Shown: positions 1 to 9,420 of the stretch, in pieces
Layout of the letters: the number at the start of each line of letters is the position of its first letter
Position numbering within the stretch: the stretch's first letter is position 1
Assembly: GCF_902506325.1 (NCBI RefSeq)
Contig: NZ_LR732328.1
Coordinates: 248,001 to 312,000, forward strand
Direction of reading: 5' to 3'
Length of the DNA: 64,000 nt
DNA from: Limnobacter sp. 130
GTDB taxonomy: Bacteria > Pseudomonadota > Gammaproteobacteria > Burkholderiales > Burkholderiaceae_B
Made by a program: the position numbers and the translations under genes
The notes under the pieces: generated by a model
Seen by the model: the letters and a program-made list of their open reading frames with translations, nothing else
Database searches by the model: none
Told to the model about the DNA's origin: nothing

Positions 1-869
1 TCTTGCACGTGGGTAATTTGAGTCTTGTAGCTCCTGCCGTCGGCCTTGGGGCACAGTTCGTCAAGCAAGGCGCAGACGGTGTGCACGATCTCGATGTTGG
101 GCTTCTCGTTCCATCCGCCGATGTTGTAGGTTTCGCCCAGGCGCCCGCCTTTCAGCACCCGGCGGATGGCGCTGCAGTGGTCTTTCACGTACAGCCAGTC
201 GCGCACCTGCATGCCGTCGCCGTACACCGGCAGCGGCTTGCCTGCCAGGGCATTGACGATCATCAGCGGAATCAACTTCTCGGGGAAGTGGAATGGCCCA
301 TAGTTGTTGCTGCAGTTGGTGGTGAGAACCGGCAGTCCGTAGGTGTGGTGCCAGGCCCGCACCAGGTGGTCGCTAGCGGCTTTGCTGGCGCTGTAGGGGC
401 TGTTGGGCTCGTTGGCGTTTGTTTCTGCAAAGGGCGGATCGTCTTTGGAGAGGGTGCCGTAGACCTCATCGGTGCTGATGTGCAGGAAACGGAAGGCCAC
501 CTTCTCTGCCTCAGGCAGACTTCCCCAATAGGCACGTACAGCCTCGAGCAAACGGAAGGTGCCAACGATGTTGGTCTGGACAAAATCTTCGGGGCCATGG
601 ATGGAGCGGTCCACATGGCTCTCGGCGGCAAAGTTGACCACCGCACGGGGTCGGTATTTAGCGAGAAGGCGATCTGCCAGGGCACGGTCGCCCAGATCGC
701 CTTGCACAAACACATGCCGGGCATCGTCATCCAGACAGGTCAGGTTCGTCAGGTTGCCGGCGTAGGTGAGTTTGTCAAGGTTAACGACCGGCTCGTCGGA
801 TAGGGCTAACCAGTCGAGCACAAAGTTGCTGCCAATGAAGCCGGCACCGCCGGTGACAAGGATAGTCAT
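1..869 (-). CDS. rmlB: dTDP-glucose 4,6-dehydratase, copy 1 (3' end outside window)
   Basis: Converts dTDP-glucose to dTDP-4-keto-6-deoxyglucose, the branch point to dTDP-rhamnose and to the dTDP-4-amino-6-deoxy sugars made by WecE. The reverse-strand frame opens with [14 protein letters not shown] (Rossmann GxxGxxG), followed by [11 protein letters not shown], the STDEVYGTL catalytic segment and the YSASK Tyr/Lys pair. About 289 codons are visible and no stop is reached. It is the last visible gene of the polysaccharide operon, 25 bp after the preceding glycosyltransferase. A full-length paralogue lies at 30404-31432; the central catalytic regions are nearly identical, but the first ~80 residues differ considerably. 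Confidence 0.95.
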   Translation of the reverse strand, partial: MTILVTGGAGFIGSNFVLDWLALSDEPVVNLDKLTYAGNLTNLTCLDDDARHVFVQGDLGDRALADRLLAKYRPRAVVNFAAESHVDRSIHGPEDFVQTNIVGTFRLLEAVRAYWGSLPEAEKVAFRFLHISTDEVYGTLSKDDPPFAETNANEPNSPYSASKAASDHLVRAWHHTYGLPVLTTNCSNNYGPFHFPEKLIPLMIVNALAGKPLPVYGDGMQVRDWLYVKDHCSAIRRVLKGGRLGETYNIGGWNEKPNIEIVHTVCALLDELCPKADGRSYKTQITHVQ

Positions 870-894
870 TGAAAATACTGGTCAAGAAAATTGA

Positions 895-2001
895 TTAATG
901 TGTTAAAGGCTCAAGCTTTTTACCGAGAAGAAGTTCAAAGTAAGTTCGTCCAATAGTGTCCCAGGTATAACGCTCCTGCGCGATCCGACGCATGTCAGAA
1001 CCAATATGGGCTGCATCGGTAGTGTCAATATTGACCAAGCTCCTGAGTAGTGACTCAGCATCTTTGAAGAAAATGGCACAGTCCTCCGTGGTGTAGCGAT
1101 TGAAAATACAGTCGAATGCCAGTATTGGAAGTCCAAAGTGCATCATCTCGACGAGCGAGGGGTTAGTTCCGCCTGCCGAATGCCCGTGTACATAAACGAA
1201 TGCATTACCCCTTAATGTGCGCAGTACTCCCACATCGTAGATCGGATCAAGTAAGTGCAGATGAGCGGTGTCTGCAAAGCGTTCGCGTAACGCACAGCCA
1301 AACGCACTATTATTCCAATTGCCCACAAAGACTAATGGCAGCTCAGGGTTGGAAGAAAAGGCCTCAAGGATCATGGACACATTGTTTTCTGGCTCGATAC
1401 GACACAGAGCTAATGCATAGCGTTGTGGAAGAGCAGGCCCCTCATACAGCTTGATGGATTCCAGCAGAGCATGGTCGCCACCGTATGCGATTACGTGGAC
1501 ATTGCGCCCGTAGCTATGCCTGACGTGATCTGCTATGCCGGCATTGTCGGCCACTACCTCGTGTGAATACCGCACGGCCATTCGCTCGGAAAACCGTAGA
1601 AACCAGCGTGTGACTCCCTTCCACTTATCACGCTTCCACTCAACCCCATCAATATTGGTTACGATGCGCGTATGTGACAACAATCGAATCAATGGCAAAG
1701 AAACCGCGCCCGATGTCCCTAAAAGAAGAATTACGTCGCTACGGTGAAAAATGGATGACAACAGTGAAAGGATGTCGTAAATAATGCTAGAAATGCCGTT
1801 TGCATTCAACCTAATGTAACGTAACTTGGCACCCAGATAATTATTGAGCTTAGCTGAATATTTATTTGCACTGCAATAAACTGTCAATTTCCCTTCAAGC
1901 GAATGCATCTGATGATATCGCGCTAGATTTTCAGCGAGCGTCTCAAAGCCACCGTAAGAGGCTGGTATTCCGACTGTACCCAAAATAGAAATAGACTTCA
2001 C
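895..2001 (-). CDS. Glycosyltransferase, DUF1972/rhamnosyltransferase type
   Basis: Predicted cytoplasmic GT-B glycosyltransferase that adds a sugar to the lipid-linked repeat unit. The N-terminus GTVGIPASYGGFETLAENL is the hallmark of the DUF1972 family, which includes capsule rhamnosyltransferases such as Cps2T/WchF. The C-terminal half has a GT4-like donor-binding segment (GTNPSLVEMMHFGLPILAF). It is 368 residues, normal for the family. The GTG start overlaps the TGA of the upstream gene (GTGA), implying translational coupling. With rmlABCD in the window, rhamnose transfer is a reasonable inference; the actual donor cannot be read from sequence. Confidence 0.85.
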   Translation of the reverse strand: MKSISILGTVGIPASYGGFETLAENLARYHQMHSLEGKLTVYCSANKYSAKLNNYLGAKLRYIRLNANGISSIIYDILSLLSSIFHRSDVILLLGTSGAVSLPLIRLLSHTRIVTNIDGVEWKRDKWKGVTRWFLRFSERMAVRYSHEVVADNAGIADHVRHSYGRNVHVIAYGGDHALLESIKLYEGPALPQRYALALCRIEPENNVSMILEAFSSNPELPLVFVGNWNNSAFGCALRERFADTAHLHLLDPIYDVGVLRTLRGNAFVYVHGHSAGGTNPSLVEMMHFGLPILAFDCIFNRYTTEDCAIFFKDAESLLRSLVNIDTTDAAHIGSDMRRIAQERYTWDTIGRTYFELLLGKKLEPLTH

Positions 2002-3110
2002 TTATTTTTCCTCGCGCTATATTGACATCTCACGACATCGCTTAGTGCGTCTGCAAAAGCTGCAGGCGAAAAGCGTGCAGATCTCTGGCGAGCAGCTTCA
2101 GAAAGCTGTAAGCACAAGGCTTCATCGTCGGCCAACTTAAGGATGGCTTCAGACAACTTATCGCTATTGCGACTATCGATGATGTAGCCCTCGCAGCCGT
2201 CATCTATCAGCTCAAGCGGGCCGCCGACTGGTGGTGCGATTACCGGCACGCCAAAGGCCATAGCCTCTAGAAGTGTGAGCCCAAAGGTTTCGACACACAG
2301 GTCCGGTCGAGACAAGTTAAGAACAAGACTAGCATTGGTGTAATGTGAAGCAGGGGTTGCAGTGCGCGGGTAGACGGTCATATTAGGTGGTAGATTGAAA
2401 CAACGAAAGTAGTGTTTCATGGTTGCAACATCGTCATTCGCCACTAAGTTGAAATGTATGTCGTCACGTCCAGCGAGCCTAGTGGCAACCTCAACAAACT
2501 CAGGAACTCCCTTATAGTCTCGCAGTGAAGCAAGCATCAGAACATTGAAGCGACCTTCACGACGATGATGAAATTTGCTGCATGCACCTTGAGATAAAAA
2601 ATCTGAATCGAGTGAGTTGTACACAATATAGGAATGAACGCCACGAATAGACAAGCATCTACGGTGGAATTCCGACACATAAATTAGTTGCTGCGCGGTT
2701 AAACGAGCAACAGTGGTTAGAAACCACCGCAAAGGTGCAGGGCTGATAGAGACCTCATGCAAGTGATATATAACATGTCGACCAGTAATCCGTCCGTAGA
2801 GGGCGGCACCAAAAGGCAACAATGTGTTTATGTAGATTAGCGCATTCTTATCAATTTCACGTGAACGAAAAAGGCGCACAAACAAGACAATCTGACTTGT
2901 CAAATAAGTTATAGAGGTTAGAAGGCGAGACAACGTGCGTCGATACCAGTAGCGAACAATCGTAACGGCTGTTTCATCCAAGCAACCAGAGCCATCGCTC
3001 CCCACAAATAGTAGCGAATCATCTCCTTCATGTGAAAGCGCAGCAATGGCTTGTTTCAGGATTGATGGACTGCCAGAGCGGTCGTTGAGCAGGTGAACGA
3101 ATACAATCAT
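1998..3110 (-). CDS. Glycosyltransferase family 4 protein
   Basis: Retaining GT4 enzyme for assembly of the polysaccharide repeat unit; donor and acceptor unknown. The C-terminal domain shows ETFGLTLLEAMAFGVPVIA, the EX7E nucleotide-sugar binding motif, followed by GGPLELIDDG. Two starts are possible: ATG at 3110 (chosen) or TTG at 3116. The gene ends in a 4-bp GTGA overlap with the DUF1972 glycosyltransferase. The N-terminal half has long hydrophobic stretches (SITYLTSQIVLFVRLF), suggesting membrane association. Confidence 0.85.
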   Translation of the reverse strand: MIVFVHLLNDRSGSPSILKQAIAALSHEGDDSLLFVGSDGSGCLDETAVTIVRYWYRRTLSRLLTSITYLTSQIVLFVRLFRSREIDKNALIYINTLLPFGAALYGRITGRHVIYHLHEVSISPAPLRWFLTTVARLTAQQLIYVSEFHRRCLSIRGVHSYIVYNSLDSDFLSQGACSKFHHRREGRFNVLMLASLRDYKGVPEFVEVATRLAGRDDIHFNLVANDDVATMKHYFRCFNLPPNMTVYPRTATPASHYTNASLVLNLSRPDLCVETFGLTLLEAMAFGVPVIAPPVGGPLELIDDGCEGYIIDSRNSDKLSEAILKLADDEALCLQLSEAARQRSARFSPAAFADALSDVVRCQYSARKNK

Positions 3111-3236
3111 GTGCAATAGAAGAATCGGTCACGAGTTTTAGTGCGTATCATTTTTTTCATGATCAAGCGCATGGGTAATTATTAGCAAAAAAGGTTTGAA
3201 ACTGATAAATAATATTTAGGCTTTTAACTTTCTGCA

Positions 3237-4490
3237 TCAGGTGTTCTCAGTGCTTCTGGCTAAACGCTTTGAATAAAGCATGAGTGTAAAAGCAATTAAA
3301 GTAGATACCTGGGGCGAAAAAATTACGTGTCCAGCAAGTACTGAATGAATCAGCGTTAATGCAATCGCAAAAGAATGCAGAGGGGTAAGTTTAGACAGTT
3401 TCGCTTTTCTAATAAGATAGTAGATTAAAGTCAAATATAGAAAGAAACCAATCCAACCATACGCCCAAAAGAGATCTAATGCGTCCATTTCAAACATTGT
3501 TGCGTCACTTGCACTCCTCCCTAAAGGAGCCATAGATAATGAGCGAATCAAACCTTCACCTGCGCCAAACAAAATTATAATAGAGTTAAAATCATGATTA
3601 ATAAGGCCGGGCAATATGGCTTCATAGTAATCAGATCTTCCTCTAAAAATAAAGCCCAACATATTGCCGTCAATCAAGCTACTTAAGAATGTTTTCCCTA
3701 GAATCGTTTCGATTTCATTGCCGTAGGCTATTAATAATACTATCAGTAAAACAGAAAGTGAAGTTAGCTTCACAGAAATTAATAACCCACTTGACGCACG
3801 GTTTTTTCCTGAGTGCAACAGCCAATTAGCTATTGGAATCAGAATAGAGGCGATTGAAGACTTCGTTAAAACAATAATCGCAGACACACAATAGATTGCC
3901 AGGGCAATAAAATTTTTAATTTTATACAGAACTTTCAATCCACCAATCCATACCATAACAGATGGTGCAGTAAGCAGTAACATTAAGCCTACTTCATTAG
4001 CGCCAATCATGAACCCCCTATTACCGGAAATATCGGTGCCTCTTCCTGCAATGTCGGTGCCCAATCCACTAACTCTACCTAGAATAATCGATATTATAAC
4101 AAGGATTCCGGTAAGAAGAATGCCATGACTTATGGTCGATGTTGAGATTATATTTTTCTCGGATAGTACGATAATGGTAGCTAACAAGACGGGAAAATAC
4201 ATAATTTTAATTGCGTTCGAGATTGCGAGAAGGCCGTAATCAAGTGTATCGGACACTAATAATTGAACCAAGGTGACAATCAAGAAATAACTGAATGTTA
4301 GATATAAAGGGGGTAATATCTCGGTAAAAAGCCTGCTGCAATTAATTATAATTGGCAGCGCCAAAGCCAATACGCAGAGTCTCCCTAGTAGAGAGAGCGG
4401 CATAAAATCATTAGTAAGTCCTCCAAATGTGTCCGCGATGGGTAACAATGTGAAGATAAATAGTACTGATATCTTGTGAATATAGTTCAT
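3237..4490 (-). CDS. O-antigen/polysaccharide polymerase (Wzy-like) membrane protein
   Basis: A 417-residue, very hydrophobic protein with about ten predicted membrane spans and a larger loop near residues 265-330 (GRSDYYEAILPGL), the layout of Wzy/O-antigen ligase-type polymerases. Wzy joins flipped repeat units in the periplasm. Primary sequence is poorly conserved in this family, so the call rests on topology and on its place between flippase and transferase genes. The stretch is clearly AT-rich compared with the flanking backbone, typical of serotype-determining genes gained by transfer. A 126-bp gap with no visible gene follows the 3' end, before the next transferase. Confidence 0.75.
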   Translation of the reverse strand: MNYIHKISVLFIFTLLPIADTFGGLTNDFMPLSLLGRLCVLALALPIIINCSRLFTEILPPLYLTFSYFLIVTLVQLLVSDTLDYGLLAISNAIKIMYFPVLLATIIVLSEKNIISTSTISHGILLTGILVIISIILGRVSGLGTDIAGRGTDISGNRGFMIGANEVGLMLLLTAPSVMVWIGGLKVLYKIKNFIALAIYCVSAIIVLTKSSIASILIPIANWLLHSGKNRASSGLLISVKLTSLSVLLIVLLIAYGNEIETILGKTFLSSLIDGNMLGFIFRGRSDYYEAILPGLINHDFNSIIILFGAGEGLIRSLSMAPLGRSASDATMFEMDALDLFWAYGWIGFFLYLTLIYYLIRKAKLSKLTPLHSFAIALTLIHSVLAGHVIFSPQVSTLIAFTLMLYSKRLARSTENT

Positions 4491-4512
4491 TTCGAATGGT
4501 TTTACTTGCAGA

Positions 4513-5034
4513 TCAGAATCGCTCAGGGTATTCGGCTAGGCGAGTAGTGTACTTGGCTACATAGTCATTGATGGAGCAGATGTATTTCGCGGGATTGCCT
4601 GCGACAACGTGATTACTCGGAACGTCTTTACTAACCACAGATCCTGCACCCACAACCACATTATTTCCAATGGTTACGCCGGGTAAAATTATTGAGCCCA
4701 CACCTATAAATACATTATTCCCAATTCGAATTGGATCTCGATACGAGCGACGTGAGCCAGGCTCTATTACGTCTTGCTTTATGTTGAGCTCCTTTATGAA
4801 TAAGGTGGGCGAAGCATCATGAGCAATTAGAGAAACCCCTGTCAAAGTACAACCATCACCAATGATGAAGTTGTCACCTTTGTGAGATTGCGAAAATTCA
4901 CAGTTAATTATTAACGTCTGCACCCCAATAGAGGCTCCGCAGCTTTTGAGATGTTTGATATATGATTTGTAGTAAAGCTTAAAAAAGAAATGAATTTTAC
5001 TTAGTTTGTAAAATAAGAAGTATAGGTGCCTCAT
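4513..5034 (-). CDS. Hexapeptide-repeat acyltransferase (WcaF/serine acetyltransferase-like)
   Basis: Predicted O- or N-acetyltransferase acting on a sugar of the repeat unit. The C-terminal ~90 residues carry left-handed beta-helix hexapeptide repeats (IRIGNNVFIGVGSIILPGV, IGNNVVVGAGSVVSKDV) ending in the usual VVAGNPAK turn. At 173 residues it matches the short maltose/CysE-like acetyltransferases. The first ~30 residues are basic and aromatic and may contact membrane. Its ATG overlaps the TGA of the upstream gene (ATGA). The substrate cannot be deduced. Confidence 0.85.
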   Translation of the reverse strand: MRHLYFLFYKLSKIHFFFKLYYKSYIKHLKSCGASIGVQTLIINCEFSQSHKGDNFIIGDGCTLTGVSLIAHDASPTLFIKELNIKQDVIEPGSRRSYRDPIRIGNNVFIGVGSIILPGVTIGNNVVVGAGSVVSKDVPSNHVVAGNPAKYICSINDYVAKYTTRLAEYPERF

Positions 5035-6179
5035 TGCTGCAGGTCCTTCAGTTGATTATAAAGTGTTCTCCAAGAGTATTGTTCCACAATTTTCTCCGAC
5101 AGCATTTCCATGTCAATTATCTTGTTTATATATGTTTCTGTGTAAGCGTTCTGTATTTGCTGGGCTAGAGATTCTTTTGAAAACTCATGTGAATAAAATG
5201 CGTATTCGCCAAGGATTTGTTTCGTTGCAGTATTTACAAAGTTGCTAGGTGTAAATGCAACGACAGGTAATTTGCTTGCCGTTGCCTCAAGCAGGGTTTG
5301 TCCAAATGGTTCATATATTGACGTGAATAAAAATATATCAGATCTTTTGTAAAACTCCTCTGGCGCATTAGTGGATCCGATGAAGCAAACCCTACTCTTT
5401 AGGTTCAATTTCTCAGTTAACATCTCTAAGTTTTTTCTTTCTTCCCCATCACCTACAACTGTAAGTAGAAAATTATTTGGCAGTATCGATAGTGCTTCAA
5501 TGGCAATATTGATTCCTTTGGCTGAAACAAGTCGCCCCACGAAAAGCAACTCAACCTTTTCAGGCGAGTAAGTTGTCTTTCTGCATTCTTGATGAAACCG
5601 TTCCAAGCTTATGCCTGGCTTTACTCTATGTACTACTGTGCCATTTCTTGCTTTCTGAATTTGAATCGTCATTATGTCTGAGAATGCGGCAACTTTGTCG
5701 CTTATGGCAAATGCGATCCACTGGGATGCCTTATTGATAGAATGCGATATCAAATTCGACTTTTTTCTGTTGGTTTTGTTATCTTGATACTTAACCACTC
5801 CCGGTACCAAATATACAATATTCTTCAATCCCGCCATTCGTGTCGCAATTACATTTAGATGATATCTTGCAATTGTTACGTCAGGATTATATTTCCTGAG
5901 CACCCTTCTATAGGTAATCGTCGCGGATATTAAGTTTAAAATAAAGCGAAACGGCTGGGGTGCCCAGTAATAAGAATTGTAATAAAAATGTGAATGCGCA
6001 TATTCGTGGTTTTTATTATTCTCTGAGTCGTCACATGGCTGATTGCTAGATACAATTATTATCTCATCCCCGACTTTTACCCCTTCACTTGCAAGATGCC
6101 TAATTGAATTCTCAATACCTCCGATGTGTGGGTAGGTTAAATTACTCGTGATAACTATTTTCATGCCAGCTTTTTGCAT
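5031..6179 (-). CDS. Glycosyltransferase family 4 protein
   Basis: GT-B glycosyltransferase of 382 residues. The N-terminus has the typical acceptor-domain opening (NLTYPHIGGIENSIRHLA) and the C-terminal domain has ELLFVGRLVSAKGINIAIEA and the EX7E-type segment EPFGQTLLEATASKLPVVA. It starts directly after the flippase stop codon; a second in-frame ATG at 6164 (MKIVITS) is an equally possible start. The gene is AT-rich like its downstream neighbours. Which sugar it transfers is unknown. Confidence 0.87.
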   Translation of the reverse strand: MQKAGMKIVITSNLTYPHIGGIENSIRHLASEGVKVGDEIIIVSSNQPCDDSENNKNHEYAHSHFYYNSYYWAPQPFRFILNLISATITYRRVLRKYNPDVTIARYHLNVIATRMAGLKNIVYLVPGVVKYQDNKTNRKKSNLISHSINKASQWIAFAISDKVAAFSDIMTIQIQKARNGTVVHRVKPGISLERFHQECRKTTYSPEKVELLFVGRLVSAKGINIAIEALSILPNNFLLTVVGDGEERKNLEMLTEKLNLKSRVCFIGSTNAPEEFYKRSDIFLFTSIYEPFGQTLLEATASKLPVVAFTPSNFVNTATKQILGEYAFYSHEFSKESLAQQIQNAYTETYINKIIDMEMLSEKIVEQYSWRTLYNQLKDLQQ

Positions 6180-7607
6180 CTAATATTTATTTTTAAAAAA
6201 ATAAAACAATTGTTTGTTTGTGACATATAGCAGTGCTGCGTACACAGTTATTCCAATGCAAAGCCCAAGAATGAGCCGCATCAAAGGAGTACCAATCATG
6301 TGTGTGAAATACCAAGCTGTTAGTCCAGCTAAGCCTGCTTGTAGTGTTGGCAGGGCGATTTGTTCGGAATATTCACCTAATCCGGCGCCACAAGTAGGCC
6401 TAATTAAAAACAACCACCCTGGTACAAACAGCACAGCCATCAAAACAGCCATCGCCCAAGCCATCCCAATAGCGCCCCACTGCGAGCCGAACCAAACTAC
6501 AGGTATGACAAGGAATAACAGCGCTGCGTTCCACTTCGTGGCGAGTCGTACATGCCCCAATCCAAACAGCAAACTCCCCGCAGGATTTCCGAATGATCGC
6601 AGCAGCCCCCAAAGAGCAAGTACCCGCATCAAGGGGCCCGCTTCCATCCATTTCGGACCGAGCATTAGCAAGACGATTTCAGGTGCAAACACCGCGATAG
6701 CGACATAAATGGGCGCGTTGATAGTGGCCGTCATATTCATCGTTTTAAGGTAGACCTGCTTTACCCTTTCCTTGTCATACTGAATGGAAGAAATCAGCGG
6801 AAAGCCAACGCGGGTAAAGATCGGGTTGACCATGCCTTGTACTTGCAGGATGAGATTGCGTGGCACGCTGTATAAACCCAACAGGCCCGCGCCCAAGATC
6901 CGCCCGCCTAGGATCAGGTCGACAGTGAAATTCACGTGGTTGATGACGTTATTCAGCACCATGCCACCGCCAAAGCGTGCAAACCATCTGACTTCACTCC
7001 AACGTAAACGCCAGGCCGGTCGCCACCCTTGTGCCAGCATTCGCCAGGACAGGAACATCGTTAGCCAGGCGCTGATCATCGCGGCTACAACCAAAGCATA
7101 AACACCCCAGCCCAGCCAAGCCGTGAATACGGCGACTGCAAAGCCGACCATCGCTGCGCTGATCTCGATGAGCGCGACCGGTCGGAAGTTGAGTGACTTC
7201 TCGGCATCCATGCGCAGTTGCTGGCCGAACGCTATGACCAGAAAGTTGGTGGCGATCAGGAGCATCAAAGGAATTAACTGTGGCTCTTTAAAGAACATCG
7301 CTGCCAGCGGGCTGATGGCCATGACGATAAGCATCAATGCCCCGCCCACTGCCACGCTCAACCAATAAAGGCTGCTGCGTTCCTCGTGGCTGATCTGCTG
7401 CCGCTGCACAAAGGCGGTGCTCAGACCCATATCACTAAATAATCCGGCGTAGCTCAATACCACCAGCACCATGGCCATTAGTCCATAGTCGGTTGGCGTC
7501 AAAAATCGCGCCAAGACCACGATTTGCATTAGTTGCAGCCCTGCCCGAGCGACGGATGAGGCGGTTGTCCAACGTGCGGCGGAATAGGTTTTCGCAGCTA
7601 GCGTCAT
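6180..7607 (-). CDS. Polysaccharide flippase (Wzx/PST family, MOP superfamily)
   Basis: Moves the undecaprenyl-linked repeat unit across the inner membrane. About 475 residues with 12-14 predicted transmembrane helices spread along the chain, the MOP-superfamily layout. The N-terminal segment (SVARAGLQLMQIVVLARFL, then YGLMAMVLVVLSYAGLFSDMG) is characteristic of the lipopolysaccharide flippase group. The chosen ATG at 7605-7607 overlaps the methyltransferase TGA as ATGA; an upstream in-frame start at 7652 would add 15 unlikely residues. Together with the Wzy-like gene it indicates a Wzx/Wzy-dependent pathway. Confidence 0.9.
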   Translation of the reverse strand: MTLAAKTYSAARWTTASSVARAGLQLMQIVVLARFLTPTDYGLMAMVLVVLSYAGLFSDMGLSTAFVQRQQISHEERSSLYWLSVAVGGALMLIVMAISPLAAMFFKEPQLIPLMLLIATNFLVIAFGQQLRMDAEKSLNFRPVALIEISAAMVGFAVAVFTAWLGWGVYALVVAAMISAWLTMFLSWRMLAQGWRPAWRLRWSEVRWFARFGGGMVLNNVINHVNFTVDLILGGRILGAGLLGLYSVPRNLILQVQGMVNPIFTRVGFPLISSIQYDKERVKQVYLKTMNMTATINAPIYVAIAVFAPEIVLLMLGPKWMEAGPLMRVLALWGLLRSFGNPAGSLLFGLGHVRLATKWNAALLFLVIPVVWFGSQWGAIGMAWAMAVLMAVLFVPGWLFLIRPTCGAGLGEYSEQIALPTLQAGLAGLTAWYFTHMIGTPLMRLILGLCIGITVYAALLYVTNKQLFYFFKNKY

Positions 7608-8293
7608 GCCTTCTTCGCCACCACAAAATACCCCGCTGTCTCTGCCTCGCACTTCCAGTACTTATCCAGCCAAGGCGCGATGCGCTGATCAATAGCCCAT
7701 ATCCCGCGCAACAGCAGGCCGATTGCCTTGCGAATGGGCCACGGCCCGAGAACCAGACGCGTAGTCTGGTAGTTGAACTTCAATGTCCACATGGTCCAGA
7801 ACCCGGTAGTCGGATAGACCTGAACATCCACGAACCCGGCCTTTTCAAACAGGTATTGCAGACCAAAGCGCGTGTAGCGGTAGTAGTCATAGGGTGCTTC
7901 ATGCACCCACCACATGAACGGTACCTGCAGGATCATCGCCCCCTCCCGCTTGAGAATGCGGTGAGCCTCGCTGAGGAAGACTTGCGGCTCGCGCAGGTGC
8001 TCCATCACGGAGAGGGAGATTACTGTGTCTGCGACTTCGTTTTCAATGGACAGTGGCTCGTTGAGGTCGGCCAGGATGTCGGCTTTGAGATCGTGCAGGC
8101 TGCTGCCCCAGTCAACGCCGGTGTAGGTGTCAGCGTAGTTGAGCAACCAGTCCTTGTAAGGCATTTCGCCGCAACCGAGATCGTAGAGGTGACCTTCATA
8201 GTGATCCGTAAACCGGTTGAGCCACTCGTCCCCGATGTCATAGATCAGCCAATTGTGGGGTCGTCGGTTGGAATGGGTCTGACTGATGGTCAT
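7604..8293 (-). CDS. Class I SAM-dependent methyltransferase
   Basis: A 229-residue methyltransferase of the Methyltransf_11/UbiE type. Motif I is seen as LYDLGCGEMPYKDWL near residue 40, an acidic motif II (YTGVDWGSSLHD) follows, and the later motif is SLSVMEHLREPQVFLSEAHRIL. Such enzymes in polysaccharide loci usually methylate a sugar hydroxyl or the terminal sugar; the substrate here is unknown. Its start overlaps the wecE stop (ATGA), and its stop overlaps the flippase start. Confidence 0.85.
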   Translation of the reverse strand: MTISQTHSNRRPHNWLIYDIGDEWLNRFTDHYEGHLYDLGCGEMPYKDWLLNYADTYTGVDWGSSLHDLKADILADLNEPLSIENEVADTVISLSVMEHLREPQVFLSEAHRILKREGAMILQVPFMWWVHEAPYDYYRYTRFGLQYLFEKAGFVDVQVYPTTGFWTMWTLKFNYQTTRLVLGPWPIRKAIGLLLRGIWAIDQRIAPWLDKYWKCEAETAGYFVVAKKA

Positions 8294-9420
8294 TTGAAAA
8301 AGGCCCTCACAGCATCAATTACCCGATTTCGGGTGTCCTCTTCCATCCCGTACCAGAGCGGCAACCTTAGCAGGCGTTCGCTTTCGGCGGTGGTGTAGCG
8401 GTCCTCACCATGAAACCGTCCGTACTTCTGTCCTGCTGGGGCGGTGTGCAGTGGCACATAGTGGAATACCGCCAGGATGTCGTTCTGCTTCAAGTGCGCC
8501 AGCAGCGCGGTGCGCTCGACCAAGTCCTGACACTTCATGTAAAACATGTGACCATTGTGCTGACAGTCACCGGGTATAGTTGGTAAGACCAGCCTCCCAG
8601 CCGCTTCAAGATCATCAAATGCTTCTTTATAAGCGTTCCATGTCGCCAGACGGTTGGCTGTTATAGACTCCGCCATTTCAAGCTGCCCCCAGAGGTAGGC
8701 CGCCTGAATTTCAGAAGGTAGGTAACTGCTGCCCAGATCCACCCAAGTGTATTTGTCCACCATACCCCGAAAGAACTGGCTGCGGTTGGTCCCTTTCTCA
8801 CGGATGATCTCGGCGCGGTGAATTAATCGCCCGTCATTCAGGATGAGCAATCCACCTTCACCCCCACTGGTGAAGTTCTTGGTTTCATGGAAGCTGTACG
8901 CCGCCATGTGGCCTAAAGAGCCAAGCGGTTTACCTTGGTAGGTGGCCATCATCCCTTGTGCAGCGTCTTCAATGACGAACAAACCATGCCGCGCGGAAAT
9001 GGCGTTGATTGCCACCATATCGCTCGCCACCCCCGCGTAATGCACCGGCACGATGGCCTTGGTGCGCGGTGTGATGGCGGCTTCGATCAGTGTTTCGTCC
9101 AGATTCAGCGTGTCTGAACGGATATCAACAAACACAATCTTCGCACCGCGCAACGCAAAAGCGTTCGCGGTACTGACAAAGGTGTAGCTCGGCATGATCA
9201 CTTCATCGTCGGGCTGGATGTCGATCAGAATAGCCGCCATTTCCAGCGCTTGCGTGCAGGAGGGGGTAAGCAGGGTTTTAGGACAGCCCAGATTCCTCTC
9301 GAACCATTCCTGGCACATCAGTCCGTAGCGCGCATCGCCCGAGATTTTGCTGCTCTTCATGGCAGCGAGGACGTGGGCATCTTCGTTGCCGGTGTGGGGG
9401 GGGGTATTAAAGGGGATCAT
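8290..9420 (-). CDS. wecE: dTDP-4-amino-4,6-dideoxygalactose transaminase
   Basis: PLP enzyme of the DegT/DnrJ/EryC1 family that aminates dTDP-4-keto-6-deoxyglucose, using glutamate as donor, to dTDP-4-amino-4,6-dideoxygalactose. The Schiff-base lysine is K181 in SFHETKNFTSGGEGG, the position found in E. coli WecE, and residues 76-89 (MPSYTFVSTANAFA) and EDAAQG (151-156) form the PLP pocket. Length (376) equals that of WecE/RffA. With RmlA/RmlB upstream in the pathway and an acyltransferase plus a WecF-like transferase beside it, the product is most likely dTDP-Fuc4NAc. Confidence 0.93.
   Translation of the reverse strand: MIPFNTPPHTGNEDAHVLAAMKSSKISGDARYGLMCQEWFERNLGCPKTLLTPSCTQALEMAAILIDIQPDDEVIMPSYTFVSTANAFALRGAKIVFVDIRSDTLNLDETLIEAAITPRTKAIVPVHYAGVASDMVAINAISARHGLFVIEDAAQGMMATYQGKPLGSLGHMAAYSFHETKNFTSGGEGGLLILNDGRLIHRAEIIREKGTNRSQFFRGMVDKYTWVDLGSSYLPSEIQAAYLWGQLEMAESITANRLATWNAYKEAFDDLEAAGRLVLPTIPGDCQHNGHMFYMKCQDLVERTALLAHLKQNDILAVFHYVPLHTAPAGQKYGRFHGEDRYTTAESERLLRLPLWYGMEEDTRNRVIDAVRAFFK

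Noticed and set aside
7493-8398. Long plus-strand reading frame of about 300 codons opposite the methyltransferase and flippase
   Set aside because: It is antisense to two genes with clear motifs and start/stop overlaps, and its translation has no recognisable domain; it results from codon bias.
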